From NCBI RefSeq assembly GCF_004000255.1, contig NZ_RCIQ01000002.1:1-64000 (forward strand): DNA of 64,000 nucleotides, given 5' to 3'. The position numbers and the translations under genes were made by a program. Below the pieces are notes generated by a model that had not been told where the DNA came from, did no database searches, and saw only the letters and a program-made list of their open reading frames with translations. Below are positions 9,019 to 18,324 of the stretch, in pieces (position 1 is the stretch's first letter; each line of letters begins with the position of its first letter). The stretch is from Nioella ostreopsis (GTDB lineage Bacteria > Pseudomonadota > Alphaproteobacteria > Rhodobacterales > Rhodobacteraceae).

Positions 9019-10743
9019 ATGACCGTCACCCGCACCATCCTGTTCTCGATCCTGTTCCTGGCCTTCGCGTCCGGGGCCTATGTGCTGTCGTCGGGCTATT
9101 TCCGGTCCGAGGAGGTGACGCGCGCCGAGGGCCGCCTGTCGCTCTACCACTCCACCGTGGTGGCGGAGCTTGACCGGTTCTCGCACCTGACCTTTGTCCT
9201 CGCCCGCGACCCGTTCGTGATCGAAACCGCCAGCGGCGGGCCCACGGCACCGCTCGACGGACGACTGGCCAGTTTCGCCAACCAATCCGGCCTCGACGCC
9301 ATCTACCTGATGGATTTCGAGGGTCTGACAATCTCTGCCTCCAACGCGGGCAGCGCCAGCAGTTTCGTCGGTCAGAATTACTCCTTCCGCCCCTATTTTC
9401 AGGAAGCGCTGGAAGGCGGGCAGGGCCGGTTCTACGGCATCGGCGCCACAACCGGGCTGCCGGGCTATTTCATTGCCGATTCCGTGGTGTCCGATCTGGG
9501 CGAGGCGCTGGGTGTCATCGCCATAAAGATCGACCTCACGCGGCTGGAAAACAGCTGGCGCGAGGGTGGTGAACAGGTGCTTCTGACAAATGCCGACGGG
9601 GTGGTGCTGCTCGCCTCCAACCCCGATTGGCGCTACCGCACCCTGACCCCGCTCGACGCCGATCAGCGCGCCGCGATTGCTGAAACCCGCCAGTTCCCCG
9701 GCCAGCCGCTCGACCCGCTCGATTGGCGGGAAGGGCAGGGTGACAGCGCCATCATCGCAGGCATGGAGGTCATCCACCTGGCCACCGATGATCTGCCCCA
9801 TGGCTGGCAGCTGCACTATTTCGCCAGCACCGATCCGGTGACGACCCGCAGTTGGCTTGCCACGGTTCTGGCCGTGGTCATCGCGGGCGGCGTGGTGCTG
9901 GTGTTCCTGATGCGCAGGACCGCGCAGACGCAGGCGGCGCTCACCGCGCTGGAAGCGGAAGAGGCCGAACTGCGCCGCGCCTATGACCTGCTGGCCGTCG
10001 AGATCGAGGACCGCCGCGCCGCCGAACGCCGCCTGTCGCGCACCCGCGATGAACTGGCTCGCGCCAGCCGTCTTGCCGCGCTTGGGCAGCTTGCGGCATC
10101 GGTCACGCACGAATTGGGCCAGCCCATCACCGCCATGCGCAACCATCTGGCCGCGGCAGAAATCGGTGGCAGCGACCGCGCGCTTCCGCAACTGACCGGC
10201 CTTGTGGAACGGATGGAGGGCATCACGCGGCAGCTCAAGTTCTTCGCCAATCCCGGCGAGGACGCGCTGAAACCCGTCGATCTGGGCCATGCCATGCGCG
10301 AGGCGCTGAAACTCGTTGCGCCGAATGTCGAGGCGCTGCAGATCAATCTTGTAGAAGAAATTGAACCCGCCCCCGTCACAGTTCAGGGCAATGCGCTGCG
10401 GATCGAACAGGTGATGGTCAACCTTTTGCGCAATGCCATCGACGCGATGGAGGACAGCACCCCCCGCGACCTGACCGTGCGCGTCGGCAGCGGGGCCGGT
10501 ACAGGCTGGTTCGAGGTGGCGGACCGGGGCCACGGGCTTGGCCAATCCAGCCTGCCGGAGCTTCAGGAACCCTTCGTCACCAGCCGCGAATCCGGACAAG
10601 GCATGGGGCTTGGCCTCGCCATTTCCGCCGGGATCGTGAAGGAACATCACGGGGCCATGACCGCCCGCAACCGCGCCGGGGGTGGCGCCGTCTTCCGCGT
10701 TGAGATCCCGCTGGCCGACACCGCAAAGGAGGCCGCGGAATGA
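9019..10743 (+). CDS. dctB: C4-dicarboxylate sensor histidine kinase
   Basis: A membrane sensor kinase of the DctB type, 574 residues. There is an N-terminal membrane helix (about 5-25), a large periplasmic double-Cache domain (about 30-280), a second helix (about 288-308), a coiled-coil linker, and then the kinase core. The phospho-accepting His364 sits in the H-box SVTHELGQPITAMRNH, followed by the N box NLLRNAIDAM and G boxes EVADRGHGLG and GQGMGLGLAIS. The start at 9019 follows GGGGAGGGG; an upstream in-frame ATG at 8995 lacks such a site. The stop overlaps dctD (ATGA). DctB proteins sense succinate, fumarate or malate; the dctPQM genes 4 kb downstream are plausible targets. Confidence 0.9.
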   Translation: MTVTRTILFSILFLAFASGAYVLSSGYFRSEEVTRAEGRLSLYHSTVVAELDRFSHLTFVLARDPFVIETASGGPTAPLDGRLASFANQSGLDAIYLMDFEGLTISASNAGSASSFVGQNYSFRPYFQEALEGGQGRFYGIGATTGLPGYFIADSVVSDLGEALGVIAIKIDLTRLENSWREGGEQVLLTNADGVVLLASNPDWRYRTLTPLDADQRAAIAETRQFPGQPLDPLDWREGQGDSAIIAGMEVIHLATDDLPHGWQLHYFASTDPVTTRSWLATVLAVVIAGGVVLVFLMRRTAQTQAALTALEAEEAELRRAYDLLAVEIEDRRAAERRLSRTRDELARASRLAALGQLAASVTHELGQPITAMRNHLAAAEIGGSDRALPQLTGLVERMEGITRQLKFFANPGEDALKPVDLGHAMREALKLVAPNVEALQINLVEEIEPAPVTVQGNALRIEQVMVNLLRNAIDAMEDSTPRDLTVRVGSGAGTGWFEVADRGHGLGQSSLPELQEPFVTSRESGQGMGLGLAISAGIVKEHHGAMTARNRAGGGAVFRVEIPLADTAKEAAE

Positions 10744-12083
10744 GCGCCCAAGACACCGCGCTATCGGTCCTCATCGTGGACGATGACAAATCCATGCGCG
10801 CCTCGCTGGTCGATCTGCTGGAGGCTGCAGGCTGGCGCACCGAGGCGCTTCCCCGCGCCACGCAGGTGGCCGAGCTGTTGCCCAAACTGATGCCCGACGT
10901 GATCCTGTCGGACGTGCGTATGCCGGGTATGTCGGGGCTGGACCTGCTGGACAGCCTCGACCGCGCAACGACGCCGCCCATGGTGCTGATCTCGGCCCAT
11001 GGTGACATCCCCATGGCTGTTCAGGCGATCCAGAACGGCGCCTACAGCTTCGTCGAAAAGCCTTATGATCCGCGCCGGTTGCTGTCGATCCTGCGCCACG
11101 CCGCAGACCAGCACCGCATGGCCAAGGGCACCGAACGGCTGAAACAAAGGCTGGCGCGGCTGTCGGGTCTCGACCGGGTGCTGCTTGGCGGGACCGGCGA
11201 TATCACCCGCGTCCGGCAGGACGTGCTGGACCTTGCCGACACCCCCGCGCCGGTGCTGTTGCAGGGCGAAACCGGCACCGGGAAAGAGGTCGTGGCCCGC
11301 GCCCTGCACGACCTTGGCCCGCGCGCCGACGCGCCCTTCCTGGCGCTCAATTGTGCGGCCATCGCCGAGGCCACGTTCGAAGCCGAGATGTTCGGCGTGA
11401 AGGGCGAGGCGACGGGGCGTCTTGTGGCGGCCAATGGTGGCACGCTCTTCCTCGATGAAATCGCCGCCTGTCCCCTGCCGGTGCAGGCCAAGCTGCTGCG
11501 GGTGATCGAGGAAAAGGAGCTTACCCCCATCGGTGCGACGACGCCGGTGAAACTCGACCTGCGAGTGATCTCCGCCACCAATGAAGATGCTGAAAAGGCC
11601 GTGACAGAGGGTCGTCTCCGCCAGGATCTGCTGTTCCGGCTCAACACCGTCGTGCTGACCCTGCCGCCTCTGCGCGCCCGCCGCGATGATATCAGCCTGC
11701 TCTTCACCCATTTCCTGACCCAATATGCCCGCGTCTACGAGGTGGCCGCACCCGACCTGACCCATGACGACATGGCGGCGCTTCTGGCCCATGACTGGCC
11801 AGGCAATGTGCGCGAACTCAGGAACGCTGCCGAACGCCGCATTCTGGCCGCCCGTCGCGGGCGCGGATCGGTGGCCGAGGCGATCCGGTCCGACCAGACG
11901 CCCGAAGACGTCCCCGACACCCTGCGCGAGGCGGTCGCCGTCTTCGAACGCGAGCTGATCGGCAAGGCCATCAAGGCCCATGAGGGCCGCATGGATGCGG
12001 TGGCCGAAGCGCTCGGCATCGGGCGGCGGACGCTGAATGAGAAGATCGTCAAACTGGGGCTCGACAAGGACGCGCTGCTTTAG
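10740..12083 (+). CDS. dctD: DctD-like response regulator lacking the GAFTGA loop
   Basis: A 447-residue NtrC-family regulator, partner of the DctB kinase it overlaps. The receiver domain (1-125) has phospho-Asp58 in LSDVRMPG and Lys in EKPYD. The AAA+ domain has Walker A GETGTGKE and Walker B GGTLFLDEI, and the C-terminal Fis-type helix-turn-helix lies at VAEALGIGRRTLNEKI. Between these, the segment MFGVKGEATGRLVAANGG is roughly a dozen residues shorter than in canonical DctD and lacks the GAFTGA sequence that contacts sigma-54. Rhodobacter NtrC also lacks this loop and works with housekeeping RNA polymerase, so this protein may be sigma-54 independent. Confidence 0.87.
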   Translation: MSAQDTALSVLIVDDDKSMRASLVDLLEAAGWRTEALPRATQVAELLPKLMPDVILSDVRMPGMSGLDLLDSLDRATTPPMVLISAHGDIPMAVQAIQNGAYSFVEKPYDPRRLLSILRHAADQHRMAKGTERLKQRLARLSGLDRVLLGGTGDITRVRQDVLDLADTPAPVLLQGETGTGKEVVARALHDLGPRADAPFLALNCAAIAEATFEAEMFGVKGEATGRLVAANGGTLFLDEIAACPLPVQAKLLRVIEEKELTPIGATTPVKLDLRVISATNEDAEKAVTEGRLRQDLLFRLNTVVLTLPPLRARRDDISLLFTHFLTQYARVYEVAAPDLTHDDMAALLAHDWPGNVRELRNAAERRILAARRGRGSVAEAIRSDQTPEDVPDTLREAVAVFERELIGKAIKAHEGRMDAVAEALGIGRRTLNEKIVKLGLDKDALL

Positions 12084-12408
12084 TCTGGTCCCGCGCAAAG
12101 GAGAGTGCCCGCTTAAGGCAAGCGCATAGCCGCGGAGCGTCGGGCCGCGGTACGGCGATCGAACCGCTTTTGGGCAGCGCTTTATGCCTGCCAAGCCCGT
12201 GCCACGTCAAAATCATGCGCCTGAGGTCGCCAAATCGCCGTGCCGGGGGGCGGCCCGACGATGCGCGGCGGCCTGACGGCCTTGATTCCGCGCGGGGAAT
12301 CTCCTCAAGTGCGGGGCAGTTCGACGCGCGTCGCACAGGGGGCCGAGAAACTACAGATGATGCACCCGGTTGTTGCGTGACTGTGGTCAGCCGCAAAGGA
12401 GCCCGCCC
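12084..12408. other. Intergenic region between dctD and the M20 amidohydrolase gene
   Basis: This 325-base stretch has no convincing coding sequence: the open frames in it are short and fail to match any family. The only clear signal is AAAGGA, just upstream of the ATG at 12409. The middle is very GC-rich and could fold, but no terminator with a T-tract is seen. Confidence 0.5.
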
Positions 12409-13548
12409 ATGAAAGACCTTGCCAGCCTCATGACCCACTGGCGGCACGATCTGCACCGCCACCCCGAGTTTGGCTTTGAGGAAACCCGCACGGCGGCGTT
12501 CGTGGCCGAGACCCTGCGCGAACTGGGGCTGGAAGTGGCGGAGAGCATCGGCGGCACCGGCGTCGTTGGCACCCTGAAACGCGGCACCTCGAACCGGGCG
12601 ATTGCGCTCCGCGCCGATATGGATGCGCTCAGGATCGCTGAGGCCACTGGCGCGGGCTATGCATCAAAAACCCCCGGCACCATGCATGCCTGCGGCCATG
12701 ACGGACACACCGCGATGCTGCTTGGCGCCGCGAAACTTCTGGCCGAGGAGGGCGGCTTCGACGGCACCATCCGGTTCCTCTTCCAGCCGGCGGAGGAATG
12801 GGGGCAGGGGGCGCTTGCCATGCTGAAGGATGGCCTCATGGAATGCTTCCCCTTCGACGAGGTCTACGGGTTGCACAACATGCCGGGGCTTCCTGTGGGC
12901 CATTTCGAGACTCGCCCCGGCCCGATCATGTCGGCCGAGGATATCTTCGAGATCACGCTCACCGGGCAGGGCGGCCATGCCTCCAGCCCGCATTGGGGGC
13001 GGGAGGTCATGGTGCCCGCCTGCGCGCTGGTGATGGACCTGCAAACCATCGTCTCGCGCCGCATCGCGCCGACGCAGACAGCGGTTGTCTCGGTCACTGA
13101 ACTCATCTCTGACGGCACCCGCAACGCGCTGCCCGGTCACGCCCGCATCCTGGGTGACGCCCGCAGTTTCAGCCCCGAAGTGTCCGCCACCATAGAAACC
13201 GAAATGCGCCGGATCGCGGAGGGCATCGCAACCCAATACGGGGTCACCGCGCAGGTCAGATACGACCGCGAATTCGTGCCCACCATCAATGACCCGGAAT
13301 TGGCCGAGGCGATGATGCAATCCGCTGCGCCCATATCCGCCGTGACCCAAATCCGCCCTGAACCCATGACGGGATCAGAGGATTTCGCCCGCTTCCTGAC
13401 CCACGTTCCCGGCTGTTTCGCCTTCATCGGCAATGGTGAAAGCTCCGCCCCCCTGCACGCGCCGGATTACGATTTCAACGACGCGGCGCTGATCCATGGC
13501 GCACGGGTCCACGCTGCCATTGCGCGCGCGAGGCTGCCCGAAGCTTAG
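12409..13548 (+). CDS. M20 family amidohydrolase (hippurate hydrolase-like)
   Basis: A cytoplasmic zinc or manganese amidohydrolase of the hippurate hydrolase / N-acyl-amino-acid deacylase group, 379 residues. Metal-binding motifs are in order: ALRADMDAL, GTMHACGHDGHTAMLLGAAK (metal Cys and His), FQPAEEWGQGA (catalytic Glu pair), and the C-terminal GSEDFARF. The dimerisation lid domain spans about residues 180-290. AAAGGA lies 8 bases before the ATG at 12409; in-frame codons upstream lack support. It releases a carboxylic acid from an N-acyl amino acid, but the acyl group cannot be told from sequence. It sits between dctBD and an exporter gene with no clear operon partner. Confidence 0.88.
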   Translation: MKDLASLMTHWRHDLHRHPEFGFEETRTAAFVAETLRELGLEVAESIGGTGVVGTLKRGTSNRAIALRADMDALRIAEATGAGYASKTPGTMHACGHDGHTAMLLGAAKLLAEEGGFDGTIRFLFQPAEEWGQGALAMLKDGLMECFPFDEVYGLHNMPGLPVGHFETRPGPIMSAEDIFEITLTGQGGHASSPHWGREVMVPACALVMDLQTIVSRRIAPTQTAVVSVTELISDGTRNALPGHARILGDARSFSPEVSATIETEMRRIAEGIATQYGVTAQVRYDREFVPTINDPELAEAMMQSAAPISAVTQIRPEPMTGSEDFARFLTHVPGCFAFIGNGESSAPLHAPDYDFNDAALIHGARVHAAIARARLPEA

Positions 13549-13694
13549 TCGCGCAGGAGTGCACAACTGACCCTGCCACAACGCACGGTTGCACCTCGCG
13601 CCTGCCCGTGCGACCTTCCGCCAACAGCGGCGGCTTGCATTCGGAGCGAATCCGCGACCCCGTTTCCAGTCTCGAACCCCACAGGTTTTTTCCA

Positions 13695-14885
13695 ATGCGC
13701 GACCCCCTGTTCCGCATGGCGTTGCTTCTGGGTCTGCTCTCTGCAGTCGGCCCCTTCGCCATCGACATGTATCTACCGGCTCTGCCCATGGTGGCAGAAG
13801 ACCTCGGTGCGTCGGAGGCCGGTGTGGCCCTGACCCTGACCGCCTATTTCCTGACCTTCGGAATCGCCCAGATGATCTACGGCCCCATGGCCGATGCGGT
13901 CGGGCGCAAGCCCCCGCTAGTGATCGGGCTGGCAATCTTCCTGCTGGCCACGGTTGCAGCCAGTCTGGCTCCGACGCTTGGCTGGCTTGTCGCCGCACGG
14001 GCCGCTCAGGCGCTTGGGGCGGCGACGCTGATGGCCGTGCCGCGCGCGGTGATCCGGGATATGGCCACCGGCCCGGATGCGGCGCGGATGATGGCCGCCG
14101 TCATGATCGTGATTTCCATCTCGCCCATGCTGGCCCCGCTGACCGGGTCTTTCGTCATGGTTTGGGGCGGCTGGCGAGAGATCTTCGCCGTGCTTGGTGC
14201 TGCGGCCCTGATCAGCCTTATGCTTGTCCTTTTCGTGTTGCCCGAAACGCTGCCTCAGGAACGCCGCCAACCCGTGCGCCTGCGCTCGATGGCAGCGGGG
14301 GCGAAACGGCTGCTGACCGATCGCCGATTCATGGGCCTGACAATGGTGGGCGGCTTCGGCATGGCCAGCTTCTTCGTCTTTCTCTCCACCGCCAGCTTTG
14401 TCTATACGCGCCAGTTCGGCCTATCGCCCACGGGCTTTTCCATCGCCTTCGCCGTGAATGCTGTGGGCTTCTTCTCGGCGTCGCAATTCGTCGGGACACT
14501 GGGCCGCATGTTCGGGATGGAACGGGTGATTTCGGTGGCTATTGCAGGCTTTCTCGGTGCCACGACCGCGCTCGCGGTTGCCGTAGGCCTCGGGGCTGAG
14601 ACGCTGGTGGTGGTTGTGGCGGGGCTGTTTCTGGCCAATGCCTGCCTCGGTCTGGTGATTCCCACATCCATGGTGCTGGCACTCGACCCGCATCCGGATA
14701 TCGCGGGCCTGGCCTCGTCGCTTGGCGGGACCATCCAGATGCTGACGGGCGGTGTCATGATCGCTCTGACCGGTCTGGCGATGGAGGCCACGGCATTTGG
14801 CATGGTCGTGGCCATTGCCATTTGCGCCGGGCTGGCATGGCTGTCGGCCGTGATTTCGTTGCCGCGGCAGCGTGTCGCCATCTAG
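13695..14885 (+). CDS. Bcr/CflA family multidrug exporter (MFS)
   Basis: An inner-membrane drug/proton antiporter of the major facilitator superfamily, 396 residues with 12 predicted helices. The N-terminal GPFAIDMYLPALP is the hallmark of the Bcr/CflA group, followed by the MFS motif A-like GPMADAVGRKPPLVIG after helix 2 and the proline-glycine-rich helix 5 typical of exporters. The ATG at 13695 is chosen because the first helix starts directly after it; the frame continues upstream to 13608 without hydrophobic sequence. It probably forms a single-gene unit ended by the hairpin at 14889. Confidence 0.85.
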   Translation: MRDPLFRMALLLGLLSAVGPFAIDMYLPALPMVAEDLGASEAGVALTLTAYFLTFGIAQMIYGPMADAVGRKPPLVIGLAIFLLATVAASLAPTLGWLVAARAAQALGAATLMAVPRAVIRDMATGPDAARMMAAVMIVISISPMLAPLTGSFVMVWGGWREIFAVLGAAALISLMLVLFVLPETLPQERRQPVRLRSMAAGAKRLLTDRRFMGLTMVGGFGMASFFVFLSTASFVYTRQFGLSPTGFSIAFAVNAVGFFSASQFVGTLGRMFGMERVISVAIAGFLGATTALAVAVGLGAETLVVVVAGLFLANACLGLVIPTSMVLALDPHPDIAGLASSLGGTIQMLTGGVMIALTGLAMEATAFGMVVAIAICAGLAWLSAVISLPRQRVAI

Positions 14886-14888
14886 GCC

Positions 14889-14906
14889 CCTGCGGAAATC
14901 CGCAGG
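14889..14906 (+). terminator. Hairpin after the Bcr/CflA gene
   Basis: A perfect inverted repeat, CCTGCGGAAATCCGCAGG, begins 4 bases after the stop codon. It has no T-tract, so it may slow polymerase or protect the mRNA 3' end rather than terminate efficiently. Confidence 0.4.
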
Positions 14907-15007
14907 CCCCCGCCAAAACCCTACGCAATTTCCTTCATAGGCAGGCGCGCAGGCGGTCCCCCATACTCCCCCCATCCACGAAACGTGTGATCAATTGGGA
15001 GGACATC

Positions 15008-16018
15008 ATGAAAAAGACACTCACGGCCACCGCAGTGGCCGCAGTGACCGTTGGCTTCGCAGCCGAGGCACTTGCCACCGAATGGAACGTCTCTGTCTGG
15101 GGCGCGCGCCGCGCGTTTACCGAGCATGTGGAGCGGCTGGCGGAACTGGTCGCCGAACGCTCCGGCGGCGAATTCACCATGAACATTTCCTATGGCGGCC
15201 TCTCCGGCAACCGCGAGAACCTCGATGGCATCTCCATCGGCGCCTTCGAAATGGCCCAGTTCTGCGCCGGTTATCACGCCGACAAGAACCCCTCGATCAC
15301 CGTGCTTGAACTGCCGTTCCTCGGCATGGGCTCGCTGGAGCAGGAGGCCGAGGTCTCCATGGCGCTCTACCAGCACCCCGCCGTTGTGGCCGATCTGGCC
15401 CGCTGGAACGCGACGCTGCTGATGCCCTCGCCACTGCCGCAGTATAACTTCGTCGGTCGCGGCGATGCGCCGTCGTCGGTCGAGGACTTCGCAGGCATGG
15501 CTGTGCGCGCAACCGGTGGTATCGGGGCCGCGATGTCCGCCATCGGCGCGGTGCCCACCTCGATGACCGCGACGGAAGTGCGCCAGGCCATGGATAGCGG
15601 CGTCGTGCAGGCGGTCAGCTTCGCCCCCCACGCGCATATGTCCTTCGGCACCATCGAAAACGCCGACTGGTGGACCACCAATCTCAACCCCGGCACCGTG
15701 AACTGCCCGGTGGTGGTGAACACCGACGCGCTTGACGCCCTGTCGGATGACGAGCGCGAGATCCTGATGGGCGCAGTTGACGAGGCGCTTCAGCATTACC
15801 TCGACTACTACAACGATCAGACCATGGCCGCCTGGGGCCCGGCGCTGGACGAACGCGGGATCGAACGGATCACCTTCGGCGATGCAGAGCTTGCCGCCTT
15901 CCGCGCTGCCGCTGCCGCCCCAGCCGCCGCTGCCTGGATCGAAGAGAACAATGCCCGCGGCCTGCCCGCGCAAGAGCTCTACGATTTTGTCACCGGCCTG
16001 ATCGCCGAGGGCAACTGA
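15008..16018 (+). CDS. dctP: TRAP transporter substrate-binding protein (DctP family)
   Basis: Periplasmic receptor of a three-part TRAP transporter; binds an organic anion and hands it to DctQM. The 336-residue precursor has a clear signal peptide (cut expected after EALA, before TEWNV). VEDFAGMAVRATGG contains the arginine that in this family pairs with the ligand carboxylate. GGGAGG precedes the ATG. A strong terminator follows it before dctQ, which would give more receptor than permease. The DctBD genes 3 kb upstream suggest C4-dicarboxylates, but TRAP receptors of this sequence type also take other 2-oxo or hydroxy acids, so the ligand is open. Confidence 0.88.
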   Translation: MKKTLTATAVAAVTVGFAAEALATEWNVSVWGARRAFTEHVERLAELVAERSGGEFTMNISYGGLSGNRENLDGISIGAFEMAQFCAGYHADKNPSITVLELPFLGMGSLEQEAEVSMALYQHPAVVADLARWNATLLMPSPLPQYNFVGRGDAPSSVEDFAGMAVRATGGIGAAMSAIGAVPTSMTATEVRQAMDSGVVQAVSFAPHAHMSFGTIENADWWTTNLNPGTVNCPVVVNTDALDALSDDEREILMGAVDEALQHYLDYYNDQTMAAWGPALDERGIERITFGDAELAAFRAAAAAPAAAAWIEENNARGLPAQELYDFVTGLIAEGN

Positions 16019-16035
16019 GCCCGCGCGCCTGACAA

Positions 16036-16070
16036 CCCCGCCCGAACATCCTTCGGGCGGGGTTTTTCTT
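16036..16070 (+). terminator. Rho-independent terminator/attenuator between dctP and dctQ
   Basis: Perfect 11-base stem CCCCGCCCGAA / TTCGGGCGGGG with a 5-base loop, followed by TTTTTCTT. It lies inside the transporter operon, so it probably reduces readthrough into dctQM. Confidence 0.88.
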
Positions 16071-16100
16071 TCGGGAACATCCATTCAAGGAGAGCCATAA

Positions 16101-16733
16101 ATGGCCGGAGCTTCCCTCGTGCTGTCCGATGACAGCCTCGTCAGCCGTCTCGACCAATCCCTACTATGGCTGGAACGCAAAATGGCGTTGGTCAGCGGTC
16201 TGGCGGTCTTTTCGCTGATGATCCTCGCCGTGATCTCGGTCGGCGGGCGCAACTTCTTTTCTCAGCCGATCCCCGGCTATGTGGACTGGATCGAACAGGC
16301 CATGCCGCTGATCGCGATCATGGGCATCGCCTATACGCAGCGCGAAGGCGGTCACATCCGCATGGATCTGCTGGTCGGCAACCTGCGCGGACGGCCCATG
16401 TGGGCGGCGGAATTCGTCACCACGCTCGCCATCCTGATCCTGATGGTGCTGCTCGTCTGGGGCTCCTGGGCGCATTTCCAGCGCAGCTTCGACTTCAACG
16501 AACCCTGGTGGAGCCGCGACAGTTCCATGGATATCCGCCTGCCGCTCTGGCCTGCCAAGCTGGTGGTGCCGGTGGCCTTCTTCGTCATCTGCCTGCGCCT
16601 TGCGCTTCAGGTCTTTGTCTATGGCCGGGCGCTGATCCGGGGCGAGGATCAACCCGTGGGGGTTCCTCTGCACGCAGATGCCGCCACCCAAGCCGCCATG
16701 GAAGCCGCCCAGGTTTCCGGCCGCGACGACTAG
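16101..16733 (+). CDS. dctQ: TRAP transporter small permease subunit
   Basis: A 210-residue integral membrane protein with four predicted helices, the DctQ subunit that bridges the receptor and the large permease. The motif WIEQAMPLIAIMGIAYTQREGGHIRMDLL, which runs through the second helix, is diagnostic (Glu, Gln and the HIRMD segment). AAGGAGA precedes the ATG. It lies 82 bases after dctP, separated by the terminator, and 12 bases before dctM. Confidence 0.9.
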   Translation: MAGASLVLSDDSLVSRLDQSLLWLERKMALVSGLAVFSLMILAVISVGGRNFFSQPIPGYVDWIEQAMPLIAIMGIAYTQREGGHIRMDLLVGNLRGRPMWAAEFVTTLAILILMVLLVWGSWAHFQRSFDFNEPWWSRDSSMDIRLPLWPAKLVVPVAFFVICLRLALQVFVYGRALIRGEDQPVGVPLHADAATQAAMEAAQVSGRDD

Positions 16734-16745
16734 GGGGGCAGAGAC

Positions 16746-18146
16746 ATGGAACCCATTCAAATTGGCCTCATCGTCTCGGGCGGCATGCTGGTGCTTGTCA
16801 TCCTCGGGATGCGCGTGGCCTTCGCCGCCGGTCTTTCCGGCCTCGTCGGCCTGATCTGGATCTTCTGGAGCCGCCGGGGCTACGACCCCGAGGATTTCCT
16901 CTGGGCGCTGACCGTCGCTGTGAAAACAGCGGGGCAGGTGCCCCATTCCAAGATCTCCAGTCAGGCGCTCAGCCTCATCCCCACCTTCATCCTGATCGGC
17001 TACCTCGCTTATCACGCAGGGCTGACCAAGGCGCTGTTCGAGGCCGCCAAACGCTGGTTCGCCTGGGTGCCGGGGGGGCTGGCCGTCTCGACCGTCTTCG
17101 CCACCGCAGGCTTTGCCGCCGTGTCGGGGGCCTCGGTCGCCACCTCCGCCGTCTTCGCCCGCATTGCGATTCCGGAGATGCTGGCCGTGGGCTATGACAA
17201 GCGCTTTGCGGCGGGGGTCGTGGCAGCAGCGGGAACCCTTGCTTCGCTGATCCCGCCCTCCGCCATCCTCGTGATCTACGCGATCATCGTGGAACAGGAT
17301 GTGGGCCGCCTGCTGCTGGCAGGCTTCATCCCCGGTGTGTTCTCCGCAGTGGTCTACACCCTGCTGATCGTCGGCATGGCCATGACCCTGAAGAATTTTG
17401 GCCCACCGGTGACCGGCTTCACCTGGAAGGAACGCTTCGCGTCCCTGCCGCCCGCGCTGCCGATTGTGGCGGTGGTCGTGATCATCATCTTCTTTGTCTA
17501 TAACCCCTTCGGCGGCGACGCCTGGGGCACGCCGACAGAAGGCGGGGCCATCGGCGCATTCATCGTCTTCCTTATGGCGCTCTATCGCGGCATGCGCTGG
17601 CCGCAGCTGAAAGAGGCGTTGCTGGAAACCGCCAAGCTGTCCGTGATGATCTTCACGATCATATGGGGCGTTCTGATCTATGTCCGCTTCCTTGGCTTCG
17701 CCGACCTGCCCGGCGCCTTCGCCGACTGGCTGACGACGCTGCACATGTCGCCGATGCTGATCCTGATCTGCATCCTCCTGGCCTATGCGGTTCTGGGCAT
17801 GTTCATGGACGCCATCGGCATGCTGCTGCTGACCCTGCCTGTGGTCTTTCCGGCGGTGATGGCGCTGAACGGCGGCATGAACGTCACGGCAGAGGCCAGC
17901 ACCTTCGGCATGTCCGGCACCATGTGCGCGGTCTGGTTCGGCATCCTCGTGGTGAAGATGGCAGAGTTCTGCCTGATCACGCCGCCCATTGGCCTCAACT
18001 GCTTCGTGGTGGCGGGGGTGCGCGATGACCTCAGCGTGCAGGACGTGTTCAAGGGGGTGACGCCCTTCTTCATCGCCGATGCGATCACCATCGCGCTGCT
18101 GGTCGCCTTCCCCTGGATCGTGCTTTGGCTGCCGAGCCAGATGTAG
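16746..18146 (+). CDS. dctM: TRAP transporter large permease subunit
   Basis: A 466-residue sodium-coupled permease with about 12 helices. The DctM signature is seen in FAAVSGASVATSAVFARIAIPEM and in AAAGTLASLIPPSAILVIYAI, and again in the C-terminal repeat near GMFMDAIGMLLLTLPVVFP and LITPPIGLNCFVV. It completes a dctPQM transporter and is closed by a strong terminator at 18173. Length and order are normal for the family. Confidence 0.92.
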   Translation: MEPIQIGLIVSGGMLVLVILGMRVAFAAGLSGLVGLIWIFWSRRGYDPEDFLWALTVAVKTAGQVPHSKISSQALSLIPTFILIGYLAYHAGLTKALFEAAKRWFAWVPGGLAVSTVFATAGFAAVSGASVATSAVFARIAIPEMLAVGYDKRFAAGVVAAAGTLASLIPPSAILVIYAIIVEQDVGRLLLAGFIPGVFSAVVYTLLIVGMAMTLKNFGPPVTGFTWKERFASLPPALPIVAVVVIIIFFVYNPFGGDAWGTPTEGGAIGAFIVFLMALYRGMRWPQLKEALLETAKLSVMIFTIIWGVLIYVRFLGFADLPGAFADWLTTLHMSPMLILICILLAYAVLGMFMDAIGMLLLTLPVVFPAVMALNGGMNVTAEASTFGMSGTMCAVWFGILVVKMAEFCLITPPIGLNCFVVAGVRDDLSVQDVFKGVTPFFIADAITIALLVAFPWIVLWLPSQM

Positions 18147-18172
18147 CCTGATCTTCCATAAGATATAGAGGG

Positions 18173-18205
18173 CGGCGGCCTGGGACATCCCGGGCCGCCG
18201 TTTTT
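18173..18205 (+). terminator. Rho-independent terminator after dctM
   Basis: Stem CGGCGGCC-tGGG / CCCg-GGCCGCCG with loop ACAT, followed directly by TTTTT. It ends the TRAP operon 27 bases after the stop codon. Confidence 0.92.
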
Positions 18206-18213
18206 CGTGTTCG

Positions 18214-18277
18214 GTCTGCACGAGGGGTGTACGGGGGGGGTACAGGGGGTGCACGCATGGCGCCCCCCTGTTTTTGG
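18214..18277 (+). repeat. GTGTAC-G-tract dispersed repeat, copy 1
   Basis: Contains an 11-base periodic array of GGGGTGTAC-like units, then a segment with arms CAGGGGG and CCCCCTG around CACGCATGG, followed by TTTTTGG, so it could fold as a second terminator. The first 57 bases match the copy at 63147 at 55 positions. A diverged copy lies on the other strand at 44611-44664. Confidence 0.85.
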
Positions 18278-18324
18278 TGTCGGGGCGAGATGCGGGGACT
18301 TGACTCACGCCACGCGCCGTGAAA

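Noticed and set aside
8878-10650. A 590-codon open frame antisense to dctB
   Set aside because: DctB on the other strand has complete kinase motifs; the antisense frame has none.
14907-15007. A sigma-54 promoter (-24/-12) before dctP
   Set aside because: No GG-N10-GC element with the usual flanks was found, in line with the DctD protein lacking GAFTGA.
18214-18277. The periodic G-tract repeat as a CRISPR array
   Set aside because: Units are 11 bases apart without unique spacers and no cas genes are present; it is better described as a dispersed intergenic repeat.
16164-18308. A 714-codon open frame antisense to dctQ and dctM
   Set aside because: It is rich in His, Gln and Arg with no family motifs, and lies opposite two clear transporter genes with normal codon use; it is a by-product of high third-position G+C.
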